Shown here piece by piece: positions 4,863 to 13,002 of a stretch of DNA of 14,230 bases. The position numbers and the translations under genes are program-made. This DNA is from DASUTB01 sp036374835 (GTDB lineage: Bacteria > Actinomycetota > Actinomycetes > Jiangellales > Jiangellaceae): positions 1 to 14,230 of the forward strand of contig DASUTB010000137.1 of NCBI GenBank assembly GCA_036374835.1, given 5' to 3'. Each line of letters begins with the position of its first letter. The first letter of the stretch is position 1. Under the pieces are notes generated by a model that saw only the letters and a list, made by a program, of their open reading frames with translations, searched no databases and was not told the origin of the DNA.

Positions 4863-7319
4863 CTACTCGATCGGTCGGCGGGCGATCGCCGGCGGTTCCC
4901 GTGCCGCCAACAGCCACCCTGCGAGTGCGGCGGCCAGCGGGAGGCCGAGACCGATGAGGGCGAGGTGCAAGCCCGGCAACGGGAACAAGGCGCCGAGGTC
5001 GCGGGCATGGAGGGCGATGATCGCCAGGAAGGCGCCCGCAGTGCCGACCAGAGCGCCGAGGAGGGCGAGTCCACCGGCCGTGGCAGCGAGCAGGCTGCGT
5101 CGTATCCGGCTCGTTGCCCCGGTAGCGGTGAGGATACGGACGTCGCCCGACGTCTCCGCCCGGATCAAGCCCACGGTCATGGCGAGGATTCCCAGCGCGA
5201 CGACCATGCCAACGGCGGTGGCGCCGGCGCGGAGAGCATAGAGGTCTCCCTGGGAGTCGCGCGCCTCGACGGTGAGTCCGGCGTTTCCCGCCAACAACAC
5301 GGCCTCGTCGAACTGATCCTCGGAGATGGGAGCCGTAGTCTCGATCAACCACGCGGCGCGGGCCGTGTCCCAGCCCCGATCACGCAGCCCGGCGGGCGTG
5401 ATGAACGAGCCGGGGAGGGACGTGTATCCGGCACTCAGCCGTGTGGGATCCTCGACGATTTCCGGCTCGGTGGGCTCCAACCACAGCGTGCCCGTCTCGA
5501 CGGTCAGGATCTCGGTCGATGGATCGACAGCGTCGAGGTCGACATCGTAGTGGTCGAGCAGTTCCGGCGTGGCCACGTAGAGGAGGCTCAGGATTCGCCG
5601 GAGGCCCGGTGAGACCTCTTCGGTCAGGACCATCGCTGGCAGTCCGTCGATGCCCTCGAAGTCCGGGGCGAGGGCAACGTCGATCGGCGTGACGGTGGCC
5701 TCCTCCACCGTGGCGGCGATTTCATCCACCGCGCGCTCGATCTGATCGAGTTCGGCCTGGCTTCGATCCGGGATCGGGGAGACGTCGCCGGTCGACGGAA
5801 TCTCACCGATCCTGACCAGGAGCTGGGTTTCGGAGAGGTTGCCCTCCGCATTCGAGGTGTAGAGGGCGGCGCTGGAGGCGAGGACGACTGCCGCGGCGAT
5901 CCCGAGGGCGAGACTGATGGCGGCCAGGGCCGCACCTGACCGTGCGCGGTAGCGGGCAAGATCCCGTAGCGCCAGCCGGACGGGCACCGACGCCCTTCTC
6001 GCAAGGCGGGTCGCAGCCCGGATCGTCGCCGGCGCGAGGAGCAGGATCCCGAGGACGAACGACATAGTTCCGACCATGATCAGCGCGATGTCGATGAACG
6101 AGTCCACGAGGTTGCCGACGATCATGAGGATGGCGATGCCGGCGACGATGAAAGGAATACCCCAGGCCGCGGAGCGGCCCGCCGGCCGGGGTCGCGGCGG
6201 CCGGCCGGACAAAGCGGCAACGATGGGAACGCGGGCGGCCGACCGGGCCGGCCACCATGCCGCGGTGGTCGCGGCAACCACAGCCAGCACCGTTGCGGTG
6301 CCGATGACCCACCACGGCACGTTGGATGACGCGATCCGGTGCCCGACAGCCGTCTCCAGGCCCGGAACCGCCGCCAACCATGCCACCAGGCCGAGCGCTG
6401 CACCGGTGACCGCCGCGATGAGACCGATGGCGGCGCCGTTCGCCACAGTCACGAGGCGCAGGTGCCGCTCGGTAGCTCCGCTCGCAGCCAACATCCCGAG
6501 CTGGCGAAGCCGGCGCTGGGCGACGACGACGAAACCCGCCGCCGCGACCAGGGAGACCAGTGCCAGCAGCACCGACGCCGCCACGAGTACGCCGACTGCC
6601 GCGAGCACACCTTCATCGCCGGGCCCTCCGCTGACAGTGGGCGACGCGCCACTCGGCGCACGGAACGACTGAGCTCGATCGGTGCTCCCGCCGACCAGGA
6701 TCGTCACGGATTCAGAACCCACGGCCTGGCTCGGATCGACCAGGGCGAACGCGTCGCTGAGATCGCTCGGGTTCTCGACCAGGCCCACCACCGTCCACGT
6801 GGTGTCGTCGAGATCGACAGTCGCTCCGACCTGCACCTCGAGGGTCTCGGCCAGGGCATCTGTGACGGCGATCTCGCCGTCCGCCGCCGGGTATCGCCCG
6901 TCCACGAGAGCGAGCATCGGTGCGCCGAACGCTCCGTCTGGATCCTGGGACCGGAGCTCGACCGGCTCGAACATGCCTGGGATGGGAACGAACCGGCGGC
7001 CGATCACGTCGATCGTGCCGAACCACTCCTCGCCAGCGGCGATGTCCAGGCTCATGGCCGCGGGATCGGAATCTTCGAAGTGGAGCGTCTGGGACGCCGA
7101 GCCACGCTCGGCCTCGCCTTCGGCCGGAGCCAGGTTGAAAGCGGCGGTCGCGCCGCCGGTCGCAGCCGCCACGGCCAGGGTGAGCAACGCCAGCACCAGA
7201 AACTGGGATCGCCACTCGCGCCGCAGGAGGCGCAGCGCCCACCTGACGACGGCGCGACGTGCAGGAGCCCCACCGTTGCCTGCGGTGCCCTTCGGCCGGG
7301 CGGCCTGTAGCGTCGCCAT
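4863..7319 (-). CDS. FtsX/MacB-type ABC transporter permease
   Basis: This 818-residue membrane protein has about ten predicted membrane segments: residues 37-62, 237-267, 292-318, 335-356, 388-406, 411-431, 462-485, 702-719, 743-770 and 785-805. Large extracytoplasmic stretches (63-236 and roughly 486-701) follow the first segment and the seventh. Two FtsX-like units are visible, each with a G-x-L-x-A-S/T-G-A-T signature (L-G-M-L-A-A-S-G-A-T-E-R near 274 and I-L-T-A-T-G-A-T-S near 728). Such permeases pair with a LolD/MacB-type ATPase to export or mechanically act on lipids, peptides or antimicrobials; the substrate here is unknown. I chose ATG 7319 because it overlaps the stop of the ATPase gene by one base (TGATG), indicating translational coupling. 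An in-frame extension to 7421 would overlap the ATPase gene by about 100 bp and reads as low-complexity. Confidence 0.9.
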   Translation of the reverse strand: MATLQAARPKGTAGNGGAPARRAVVRWALRLLRREWRSQFLVLALLTLAVAAATGGATAAFNLAPAEGEAERGSASQTLHFEDSDPAAMSLDIAAGEEWFGTIDVIGRRFVPIPGMFEPVELRSQDPDGAFGAPMLALVDGRYPAADGEIAVTDALAETLEVQVGATVDLDDTTWTVVGLVENPSDLSDAFALVDPSQAVGSESVTILVGGSTDRAQSFRAPSGASPTVSGGPGDEGVLAAVGVLVAASVLLALVSLVAAAGFVVVAQRRLRQLGMLAASGATERHLRLVTVANGAAIGLIAAVTGAALGLVAWLAAVPGLETAVGHRIASSNVPWWVIGTATVLAVVAATTAAWWPARSAARVPIVAALSGRPPRPRPAGRSAAWGIPFIVAGIAILMIVGNLVDSFIDIALIMVGTMSFVLGILLLAPATIRAATRLARRASVPVRLALRDLARYRARSGAALAAISLALGIAAAVVLASSAALYTSNAEGNLSETQLLVRIGEIPSTGDVSPIPDRSQAELDQIERAVDEIAATVEEATVTPIDVALAPDFEGIDGLPAMVLTEEVSPGLRRILSLLYVATPELLDHYDVDLDAVDPSTEILTVETGTLWLEPTEPEIVEDPTRLSAGYTSLPGSFITPAGLRDRGWDTARAAWLIETTAPISEDQFDEAVLLAGNAGLTVEARDSQGDLYALRAGATAVGMVVALGILAMTVGLIRAETSGDVRILTATGATSRIRRSLLAATAGGLALLGALVGTAGAFLAIIALHARDLGALFPLPGLHLALIGLGLPLAAALAGWLLAAREPPAIARRPIE

Positions 7320-8044
7320 CACAGATCCAGACCCTCGTTCAGGAGCGACTCTGGACCCCGCGGCGCGGTGCCCTGGTCGACCATGCGTCCGTCGCGGAGG
7401 AACAGCACTCGGTCGGCCCACGCCGCGATCTGGGAATCGTGCGTGACCACCACCACGGCCATTCCCCGCCGGCAGATGTCGCGCAGGAGCCGCATCACGG
7501 TTTCGCCGTTGGCGGAGTCGAGGGCACCGGACGGCTCGTCGGCGAGCAGGAGGCGACGGTGTCCCACGACGGCACGCGCGATCGCTACCCGTTGTCGCTC
7601 GCCACCGGACAGGTCATCGGGGAAGGCACCGGCCCGGTCGTCCAACCCCAGTGTCCGAAGCGCATCCAGACCGGCCGCGCGCGCCGAGCTTGTGGCGACG
7701 CCGTCGAGCTCGAGCGGCAAGGACACGTTCTCGGCTGCGGTGAGGCCGGCCAGAAGGTTGAAGTCCTGGAAGACATAGCCGATCGAGCGCCGGCGCATCC
7801 TGGCCTGCTCGTCCCGCGACATTCCAGAGACCGCGGCTCCGTCGATCAGGACCTCGCCCGCGGTGGCGTTCTCAAGACATCCGGCGATCGTCAGCAGGGT
7901 GCTCTTCCCCGAGCCACTCGGTCCCATGATCGCAACCATCTCGCCACCGTTGACCGCGAAGTTCACCTCCTTGAGGGCGTGGACTTCCATCGCGCCCGAT
8001 CCGTGGGTCTTGGACACCTGGTGCATCTCGAGCACGCTTCTCAT
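7319..8044 (-). CDS. ABC transporter ATP-binding protein (LolD/MacB/FtsE type)
   Basis: This 241-residue cytoplasmic ATPase contains every core motif: Walker A GPSGSGKST (41-49), Q-loop Gln93 in YVFQDFNLL, signature LSGGERQR (145-152), Walker B LLLADEP (165-171) and H-loop His202 in VVTHD. The short NBD with GALDSANGETV after Walker B is typical of the MacB/LolD group, which energises FtsX-type permeases. The start codon overlaps the stop of the upstream PadR gene (ATGA), and the stop overlaps the start of the permease gene. The three genes thus form a tight operon, and this ATPase almost certainly drives the adjacent permease. Confidence 0.95.
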   Translation of the reverse strand: MRSVLEMHQVSKTHGSGAMEVHALKEVNFAVNGGEMVAIMGPSGSGKSTLLTIAGCLENATAGEVLIDGAAVSGMSRDEQARMRRRSIGYVFQDFNLLAGLTAAENVSLPLELDGVATSSARAAGLDALRTLGLDDRAGAFPDDLSGGERQRVAIARAVVGHRRLLLADEPSGALDSANGETVMRLLRDICRRGMAVVVVTHDSQIAAWADRVLFLRDGRMVDQGTAPRGPESLLNEGLDL

Positions 8045-8610
8045 CTCCGAACATCCGCGTCAGCGCGTGCGGGTTGCGGGACCTCAACGGAATCGGTTAC
8101 CGCCTCGAGGCCGCCCAACCGCGCGTCGGCGGCGTCGAGCCAGCGGACGACGCCCTCGAGGCGGAACAGTTCGGCGTCAACGACCATCGCCAACTCCACT
8201 TCCTCGGGTCTGGACTCCGCCTTGAGCCGGGTGAAGGTCTGCATGGTCTCGACCAGGTGACGCCGATGGGACTGGATGACGTCGTGTACCTGAATGCCGG
8301 GCACTTTCGCCGCGACGAGGACCTTGATGACCAGTTCGTCGCGCGGCGGGATCTTCGACGATGGTGGCGTGCGGAGCCAGTCGACGAGTTCGGTGCGACC
8401 GTCGCTGGTGATCGTGAAATCCTTCTGGACGCTGTCGGTTCCGTCCGACTCGACGAGACCATCTCGCTCCAGACGCTGCAGTGTGGTGTAGACCTGGCCG
8501 ACGTTCAGTGGCCACACCTCGCCGGTGCGCTCCTCGAATTCGCGTTGGAGCCGCAGCCCGTACTTCGGCCCCTCGCTCAGCAGGGCGAGGAGGGCATGTC
8601 GGACGCTCAT
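8041..8610 (-). CDS. PadR-family transcriptional repressor
   Basis: This 189-residue regulator opens with the PadR winged helix, S-V-R-H-A-L-L-A-L-L-S-E-G-P-K-Y-G, followed by the recognition-helix region W-P-L-N-V-G-Q-V-Y-T-T-L-Q-R-L-E-R-D-G-L-V (residues about 33-53) and a wing ending near residue 75. Residues about 90-175 form the helical dimerisation region of the longer PadR subfamily. PadR proteins commonly repress an adjacent drug or lipid ABC transporter and release DNA when a small hydrophobic ligand binds. Here the gene is first in the operon and overlaps the ATPase start by four bases. A tandem palindrome lies in its own promoter (8629-8651), so autoregulation of the whole operon is the natural reading. 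Confidence 0.93.
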   Translation of the reverse strand: MSVRHALLALLSEGPKYGLRLQREFEERTGEVWPLNVGQVYTTLQRLERDGLVESDGTDSVQKDFTITSDGRTELVDWLRTPPSSKIPPRDELVIKVLVAAKVPGIQVHDVIQSHRRHLVETMQTFTRLKAESRPEEVELAMVVDAELFRLEGVVRWLDAADARLGGLEAVTDSVEVPQPARADADVRR

Positions 8611-8628
8611 GATCCAATTCCAATGAAC

Positions 8629-8651
8629 ATACGCAGTATTATACGCAGTAT
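8629..8651. promoter_or_regulatory. Probable PadR operator: tandem ATACGCAGTAT palindromes
   Basis: ATACGCAGTAT occurs exactly twice, at 8629-8639 and 8641-8651, with a 12-bp period. Each copy is itself a palindrome (ATAC-GCA-GTAT). They flank the -10 box of the operon promoter and start 19 bp upstream of the PadR start codon. This AT-rich block stands out from the surrounding GC-rich DNA. Confidence 0.75.
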
Positions 8652-8665
8652 AATCCTCCCGTCAA
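8638..8665 (-). promoter_or_regulatory. Sigma-70-type promoter of the PadR-ABC operon
   Basis: Read on minus, TTGACG (8665-8660) and TATAAT (8643-8638) are separated by 16 bp. The -10 box is a perfect consensus and the -35 box matches 5 of 6. Transcription should start near 8631, giving a leader of about 20 bases before ATG 8610. The -10 box spans the single base between the two operator palindromes, so bound repressor would block it directly. Confidence 0.8.
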
Positions 8666-8985
8666 GACGCGCCCCGGCCGACGCGGGCTCGCTACAGTGA
8701 TTCGGACAGGTCGCTGCGTGGCCCTGGTCACAGTCGCCCGCCGCACACACCCGTTAGGTTGCAGCGCATGTCGTTTCTGTCGTCCCTGAAGCAGGATGCG
8801 GCTGGCGGACATGGGCCACGCCGGGCATCGCGACCTGTTGTAATCACCGGACGAACGGCGGACGATCATCCCATGGCGAAGCGTCTCGCAGTCATCGGTT
8901 CCGACGTCATCGAGACCCTGTTCCCGCTGGAGCGAGTCTGCCGGTGGCGGCTACGGTCCGTTCGTGCTCCCGCCCGGCTGAGCCC
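8666..8985. other. Intergenic stretch between the divergent PadR operon and GH15 gene
   Basis: Apart from a 38-codon ORF near its right end (8873-8989), I see no gene or RNA structure here. No clear promoter for the GH15 gene could be picked out with confidence. Confidence 0.5.
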
Positions 8986-8989
8986 ATGA
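8873..8989 (+). CDS. Possible 38-residue leader ORF overlapping the GH15 start
   Basis: ATG 8873 opens a 38-codon frame whose stop TGA (8987-8989) overlaps the GH15 start ATG 8986 in an ATGA arrangement. The first 20 residues (MAKRLAVIGSDVIETLFPLE) look protein-like, while the rest is Arg-rich. Only a weak ribosome site precedes it and no homologue is recognised. It may be a coupling leader or chance. Confidence 0.25.
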   Translation: MAKRLAVIGSDVIETLFPLERVCRWRLRSVRAPARLSP

Positions 8990-10830
8990 GCGGCACACCG
9001 ATCGGAGACCATGCGCTGCTGTCGGATTGCCACAGCGCGGCGCTGGTCGATCGGGACGGGTCGGTGGAGTGGTGGTGCGCGCCCCGGTTCGACAGCCCGT
9101 CGCTGTTCGCCCGGCTGCTCGACGATCGCGCCGGGCACTTCGGCATCCGGCCAGTCGAGGAGGCTAAGGTGCGCCGTCAATACGCCGACGGCTCACTGGT
9201 CTTGACGACCACGTTCGAAACCGGATCGGGAGCCGTGGAGCTGACCGATGCGCTCGCCATGGGCGAGGGTGTGCGGGGGCATGATCTAGGCTCGGGCTCA
9301 CCGCGGGTGTTGCTGCGCCTGGTTGTCTGTACGCGGGGCGTCGTAGAGCTCGAGGTCGACTTCACCCCGCGGTTCGAGTACGGCTTGACCAGCCCGGTCC
9401 TACAGCCGGCCGAGGGTGGGCTGGTGGCCCGCGGAGGACCGGCCACCCTGGTGCTGTCCACCCCCGTCGCCTTGGACATTGAAGGAGCAGGGGCCCGGGG
9501 TCGGGTCGTGCTAACCGAAGATCAGACGGTCGGCTTCGCTGTGGAACACACCTCGAGCTGGTTGCAGCTGCCCTCCCCGTGGAGCCAGCGGCGGATCGCC
9601 GAACGGCTCGACGACACGGTCAAGGCATGGCGGTCCTGGGAGGCAGAGCACCAGCACTACGACGGCCAGTACAGTGAGCTCGTCCGGCACAGTGGCCGAG
9701 TGCTTCAAGGTCTGACTTACCAGCCTACCGGCGCCATCGTCGCCGCGCCGACCACCTCGCTGCCCGAATCGGTGGGAGGTGAACGCAACTGGGACTACCG
9801 CTTCGCCTGGGTTCGCGACGCGAGTCTCACCCTGGACGCGCTTTGGGTGGCGGCCTGCCCAGACGAGGCGCACGGCTTTCTCACCTATCTGACCACGGTT
9901 GCGAGCACGTTCCACCAGTCCGGGCAGCTGCAGATCATGTTCGGCGTCTGCGGTGAACGGGATCTTGCCGAGCGGACACTCGAACGGATGGACGGCTGGC
10001 GCGGTAGCCGGCCGGTGCGAATCGGCAACGGCGCCTGGCAGCAACGCCAGACGGACGTGTACGGGGAACTTCTCGCCGCCGTACACCGGCTACGTGACGT
10101 CCTCGGCGAATTCGACGAGCTGGACCGTCGGTTCCTGATCGGCCTCGCCGACGCCGCCGCCGCGAGCTGGCAGCAACCCGATCAGGGTATCTGGGAGATC
10201 CGCGGTGAGCCGCGCCACTACCTGTACTCCAAGCTGATGTGCTGGGTGGCGCTGGACCGTGCCGTCGAGATGGCGCCACTGCTTGGCGCGGACGGCAAGA
10301 CGCCGGAGTGGCGGCGAACCCGCGATCAGATTCGCGCCGCGATACTCGCGGACGGTTGGAACGCCGAGATCGGAGCGTTCACCCAGGTACTCGGCGGTGA
10401 CGGCCTGGACGCGTCCAGTTTGTTGATCTCCAGCGTCGGCTTCCTGCCGGCCGACGACCCGAGGATGCTCGCCACCATCGAGGCGACGGAGCGCGAGCTC
10501 ACCGACACCCACGGCCTGGTCTACCGCTACCGAGCCGACGACGGACTTCCGGGCGAGGAGGGCACCTTCCTGCTGTGCACCTTCTGGCTCGCCGAAGCGC
10601 TCGCGCGTGCGGGGCTGGTGTCGCGGGCCCGTGCCGTTTTCGACCGGGCCACGGCCTACCTGAACGACGTCGGGCTGCTGGCCGAGGAGGTGGATCCGCG
10701 CAACGGCGAACTGCTCGGAAACTTCCCCCAGGCGTTCAGTCACATCGGGCTGATCAACGCTGCCTGGGCGATCCATCAGACCCAGCAGGTCGAGGAGCCC
10801 GCCGCACCGGAGCCAAGGGACGGCGGCTGA
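8986..10830 (+). CDS. Glycoside hydrolase family 15 enzyme (glucoamylase or trehalase type)
   Basis: This 614-residue protein without a signal peptide should act in the cytoplasm. Residues about 1-225 are the N-terminal beta-sandwich beginning IGDHALLSDCHSAALVDRDG. Residues about 235-605 are the (alpha/alpha)6 barrel with NWDYRFAWVRDAS (268-280), QIMFGVCGERDL, SRPVRIGNGAWQQRQTDVYG, GIWEIRGEPRHYLYSK (general-acid candidate Glu404) and LLAEEVDP (base candidate Glu567 or Glu568), ending GNFPQAFSHIGLINAAW. GH15 inverting enzymes hydrolyse alpha-1,4/1,6-glucans or, in several actinobacterial members, trehalose; sequence alone does not decide which. ATG 8986 fits the family's usual start; an in-frame GTG at 8944 would add 14 residues of low-complexity sequence. 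No good Shine-Dalgarno is visible, so coupling to the small ORF upstream is possible. It converges with zwf, which would use the glucose after phosphorylation. Confidence 0.93.
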   Translation: MSGTPIGDHALLSDCHSAALVDRDGSVEWWCAPRFDSPSLFARLLDDRAGHFGIRPVEEAKVRRQYADGSLVLTTTFETGSGAVELTDALAMGEGVRGHDLGSGSPRVLLRLVVCTRGVVELEVDFTPRFEYGLTSPVLQPAEGGLVARGGPATLVLSTPVALDIEGAGARGRVVLTEDQTVGFAVEHTSSWLQLPSPWSQRRIAERLDDTVKAWRSWEAEHQHYDGQYSELVRHSGRVLQGLTYQPTGAIVAAPTTSLPESVGGERNWDYRFAWVRDASLTLDALWVAACPDEAHGFLTYLTTVASTFHQSGQLQIMFGVCGERDLAERTLERMDGWRGSRPVRIGNGAWQQRQTDVYGELLAAVHRLRDVLGEFDELDRRFLIGLADAAAASWQQPDQGIWEIRGEPRHYLYSKLMCWVALDRAVEMAPLLGADGKTPEWRRTRDQIRAAILADGWNAEIGAFTQVLGGDGLDASSLLISSVGFLPADDPRMLATIEATERELTDTHGLVYRYRADDGLPGEEGTFLLCTFWLAEALARAGLVSRARAVFDRATAYLNDVGLLAEEVDPRNGELLGNFPQAFSHIGLINAAWAIHQTQQVEEPAAPEPRDGG

Positions 10831-10853
10831 GCCGGTTCCGGCCCGTCCCACGT

Positions 10854-10873
10854 CGGCACGGATCCACGTGCCG
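10854..10873. terminator. Hairpin between convergent GH15 and zwf genes
   Basis: CGGCACG (10854-10860) and CGTGCCG (10867-10873) form a 7-bp stem with a 6-base loop. A smaller hairpin, GCCGGTTCCGGC (10831-10842), directly follows the GH15 stop. Neither has a U-tract, so termination is inferred from position between two convergent genes. Confidence 0.4.
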
Positions 10874-10909
10874 GCCGAGGCTTCACGGTGAGTCTCCCGA
10901 GCCACAGGC

Positions 10910-12319
10910 TCAATCGGCGGCGACGTCGGGGCAGTGCCAGCCGCCGTCGCCGGCGATGAGTGCGTCCGCCTCGCCCGGGCCCCACGACCCGGGCTGGTAG
11001 CTGGCCACGGGTGCGTGATCCTGGAGGGCGGGATCGACGATCCGCCACGCCTCCTCGACGCCATCGGCACGGGCGAACAGCCGCTGATCGCCCTCCAAGG
11101 CGTCGCCGAGCAGGCGAGTGTAGGCCTGCTCGCGAGGCCCTTCTTGATGCTCGTCGTAGTTGTAGACGAGGTCGACCGGCCGGCTGTGCAACTCCTCACC
11201 GGGCCGCTTGATCTGCACCGACACCGCTACCCGCTCTCCCGGCTTGAGGCGGAACAGCAGGTGGTTGGGGTGGGGCGGCTCGGTGTCGGAGCGGGTGAAG
11301 AACAGGCGCGGTGGCCTCTTGAACTCGACGAGGACCTCGGTGGCTGTGGTGGCCAGCTTCTTGCCGGCGCGGATGTAGAACGGCACGCCCGCCCAGCGCC
11401 ACGAGTCGATCTCGGCCCGCAGCGCTACGAACGTCTCGACGTCGGAGCCGCGGGCCACGCCGTCCTCGTCGCGGTAGCCGGCGTACTGCCCGCGAACGAT
11501 CCTCCTCGGGTCGAGCGGGGGCATCGCCGACAGGACCTTGACCTTCTCGTCGCGCAGCGCTTTGGCGCCGGCGTCCACCGGCGCCTCCATGGCTACCAGC
11601 GCCAAGACTTGGAGAAGATGGTTCTGGACGACGTCGCGCAGTGCCCCCACCTCCTCGTAGAAGCCCCCGCGACCCTCGACGCCGAAGTCCTCGGCCATGG
11701 TGATCTGAACGCTGTCGACATAGTTGCGGTTCCAGGACGGCTCGAGCAGCAGGTTCGCGAAGCGGAACACCAGCAGGTCGAGTACCTCCTCCTTGCCGAG
11801 GAAATGGTCCATGCGGAAGACCGCGTCCTCCGGAAACCGTTCAAGCACGCAGCGGTTCAGCTCCCGGGCGGACGCCAGGTCGCGGCCGAAGGGCTTCTCG
11901 AGCACGACCCGTCCGTCCCGGTTCAAACCGGTTGCGGCCAGGCCCGCCACCACCGTGTCGAACAGGCTCGGCGGGATGGCCAGATACACCAGCGGGCGGC
12001 GGCAGCCGTCCAACGTCTCCACGAGCGACCGGAAAGTGGCCTCGTCGCGGTAGTCTCCCCGCACGTAGCGGAGTGCGGCGGCCAGCCGGTCGAACGCGTC
12101 CGCGTCGAACTCGTCGGCCTGCTCGGCGACCGACATCCTGACGTGCTCGACGAGCTCGTCGGTGCGCCAGTCGGACAACGCGACACCCACGACGGTGTCC
12201 GGCAGGCTTCCCGCCCTCGCGAGCCGGTACAGCGCCGGATACAGCATCTTCTTCGCGAGGTCCCCGGTGGCGCCGAACAGGACCAGCGCGTCGCTGCGGC
12301 CACCGGCTGCGTCGCTCAC
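10910..12319 (-). CDS. zwf: Glucose-6-phosphate 1-dehydrogenase
   Basis: This 469-residue cytosolic enzyme oxidises glucose 6-phosphate to 6-phosphogluconolactone and makes NADPH at the entry of the pentose phosphate pathway. It has the N-terminal nucleotide-binding motif LFGATGDLAKK (14-24), EKPFG (141-145), the substrate-site signature RMDHFLGKE (169-177) and catalytic His234 in VVQNHLLQ. Further on are RAGKKLATTATEV and the family's usual C-terminal beta sheet. Its length is slightly under the common 480-510. The start is GTG 12319, preceded by AGGAG four bases upstream. It lies downstream of the DsrE-family gene on the same strand with a 139-bp gap. Products of the GH65 and GH15 enzymes in this window could feed it once converted to glucose 6-phosphate. 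Confidence 0.96.
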   Translation of the reverse strand: MSDAAGGRSDALVLFGATGDLAKKMLYPALYRLARAGSLPDTVVGVALSDWRTDELVEHVRMSVAEQADEFDADAFDRLAAALRYVRGDYRDEATFRSLVETLDGCRRPLVYLAIPPSLFDTVVAGLAATGLNRDGRVVLEKPFGRDLASARELNRCVLERFPEDAVFRMDHFLGKEEVLDLLVFRFANLLLEPSWNRNYVDSVQITMAEDFGVEGRGGFYEEVGALRDVVQNHLLQVLALVAMEAPVDAGAKALRDEKVKVLSAMPPLDPRRIVRGQYAGYRDEDGVARGSDVETFVALRAEIDSWRWAGVPFYIRAGKKLATTATEVLVEFKRPPRLFFTRSDTEPPHPNHLLFRLKPGERVAVSVQIKRPGEELHSRPVDLVYNYDEHQEGPREQAYTRLLGDALEGDQRLFARADGVEEAWRIVDPALQDHAPVASYQPGSWGPGEADALIAGDGGWHCPDVAAD

Positions 12320-12422
12320 GCCGCTCCTGACCGGCGCACCGCACAGCTCCTGAGCCGTCTACCCGGCGTCGACACCCGTTCGCGCATCACAACAGCAGTC
12401 TCCAGGATCAGGCCCGAACCGT

Positions 12423-12451
12423 GAAGTGGGCTGGCAACAGCCTGACACTTC
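12423..12451 (-). terminator. Hairpin downstream of the DsrE gene
   Basis: GAAGTG-GGCTG (12423-12433) pairs with CAGCC and CACTTC (12438-12451) across a GCAA tetraloop, with a 3-base bulge (TGA, 12443-12445). It begins just past the DsrE stop and lies in the gap before zwf. There is no U-tract on either strand. It could attenuate or separate transcription of the two minus-strand genes, or be a processing site. Confidence 0.35.
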
Positions 12452-12458
12452 CTGGTGC

Positions 12459-12815
12459 TTAGAAGGTGATGACCTGGTAGCCGGCGTCCACCAGCCCGCG
12501 GATGCTCGGGTGGTCGTCATACTCCTCAAGGAGCTTGACATGCGCGTGGTGCACACCATGTTCGGCGTCGAACGCGCGGGAGCAGTAGCCGCAGGCACCG
12601 GAGACCACGTCCCGGACCCGCTCGAACAGCGGGTGCGCCTTGTGCTCCGGATCCGACAGCACACCCAGCCACTGCGTCCCCGCGCCGTCGAAGACGAGTT
12701 GTACGTCGTCGCCGGCCTCGCTGAACTCCTTCGCGGCGACCATGGCGTTGACCACCCGGCCCAGATCGCCGTGAGTCTCGGTGTCGGCAAGCACGAGTAT
12801 GGCCACTCGGTTCAT
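12459..12815 (-). CDS. DsrE-family protein with a CxxC motif
   Basis: This 118-residue soluble protein has the small alpha/beta DsrE/DsrF-like fold: MNRVAILVLADTETHGDLGR at the start, an E-x-G-D-D-V-Q-L-V-F-D-G-A-G-T second strand and loop, and a C-terminal L-V-D-A-G-Y-Q-V-I-T-F strand. Cys75 and Cys78 in GACGYCSRAF are placed where DsrE/TusD-like proteins carry sulfur-transfer cysteines, though many annotated DsrE proteins have no tested function. ATG 12815 is preceded by GTGGAG with 5-base spacing. It lies upstream of zwf on the same strand. A role in sulfur relay or thiol redox is plausible from the family and would fit the thiol/metal sensors at the left of the window, but this is inference. 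Confidence 0.85.
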   Translation of the reverse strand: MNRVAILVLADTETHGDLGRVVNAMVAAKEFSEAGDDVQLVFDGAGTQWLGVLSDPEHKAHPLFERVRDVVSGACGYCSRAFDAEHGVHHAHVKLLEEYDDHPSIRGLVDAGYQVITF

Positions 12816-13002
12816 CAGGACTCCACATCTATTTGGGGCATTGACCGCAGCCAGCGTGCCCTCCGTTCGGTACCGCCCTCCGTGGGCTGGCACACACAAC
12901 GCCACTCCGCCGCCCGCGCCCGGGTCGGCTACGCCGTACCTCTCCGCGGTTTGTAGCCGCGGACACACCGGACCCGGCGGTCTTCGTCGTAGGCTGATTC
13001 GT

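Noticed and set aside
7320..7421. Longer N-terminus for the permease, starting at 7421
   Set aside because: It would lie inside the ATPase gene and adds a basic low-complexity stretch. The TGATG overlap at 7317-7321 gives a better start.
7259..8260. A 333-codon open frame on plus opposite the ABC ATPase and PadR genes
   Set aside because: It is antisense to two proteins with complete family motifs, and its translation is unrelated to any family I know.
10934..12424. A 496-codon open frame on plus opposite zwf
   Set aside because: It is antisense to a clearly recognised glucose-6-phosphate dehydrogenase. The long open frame reflects GC-rich third positions, and the translation has no domain.
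12781..13002. Upstream extension of the lipoprotein frame to an ATG at 12781
   Set aside because: The extension overlaps the divergent DsrE gene, has no signal-peptide character and would bury the lipobox about 90 residues into the protein.
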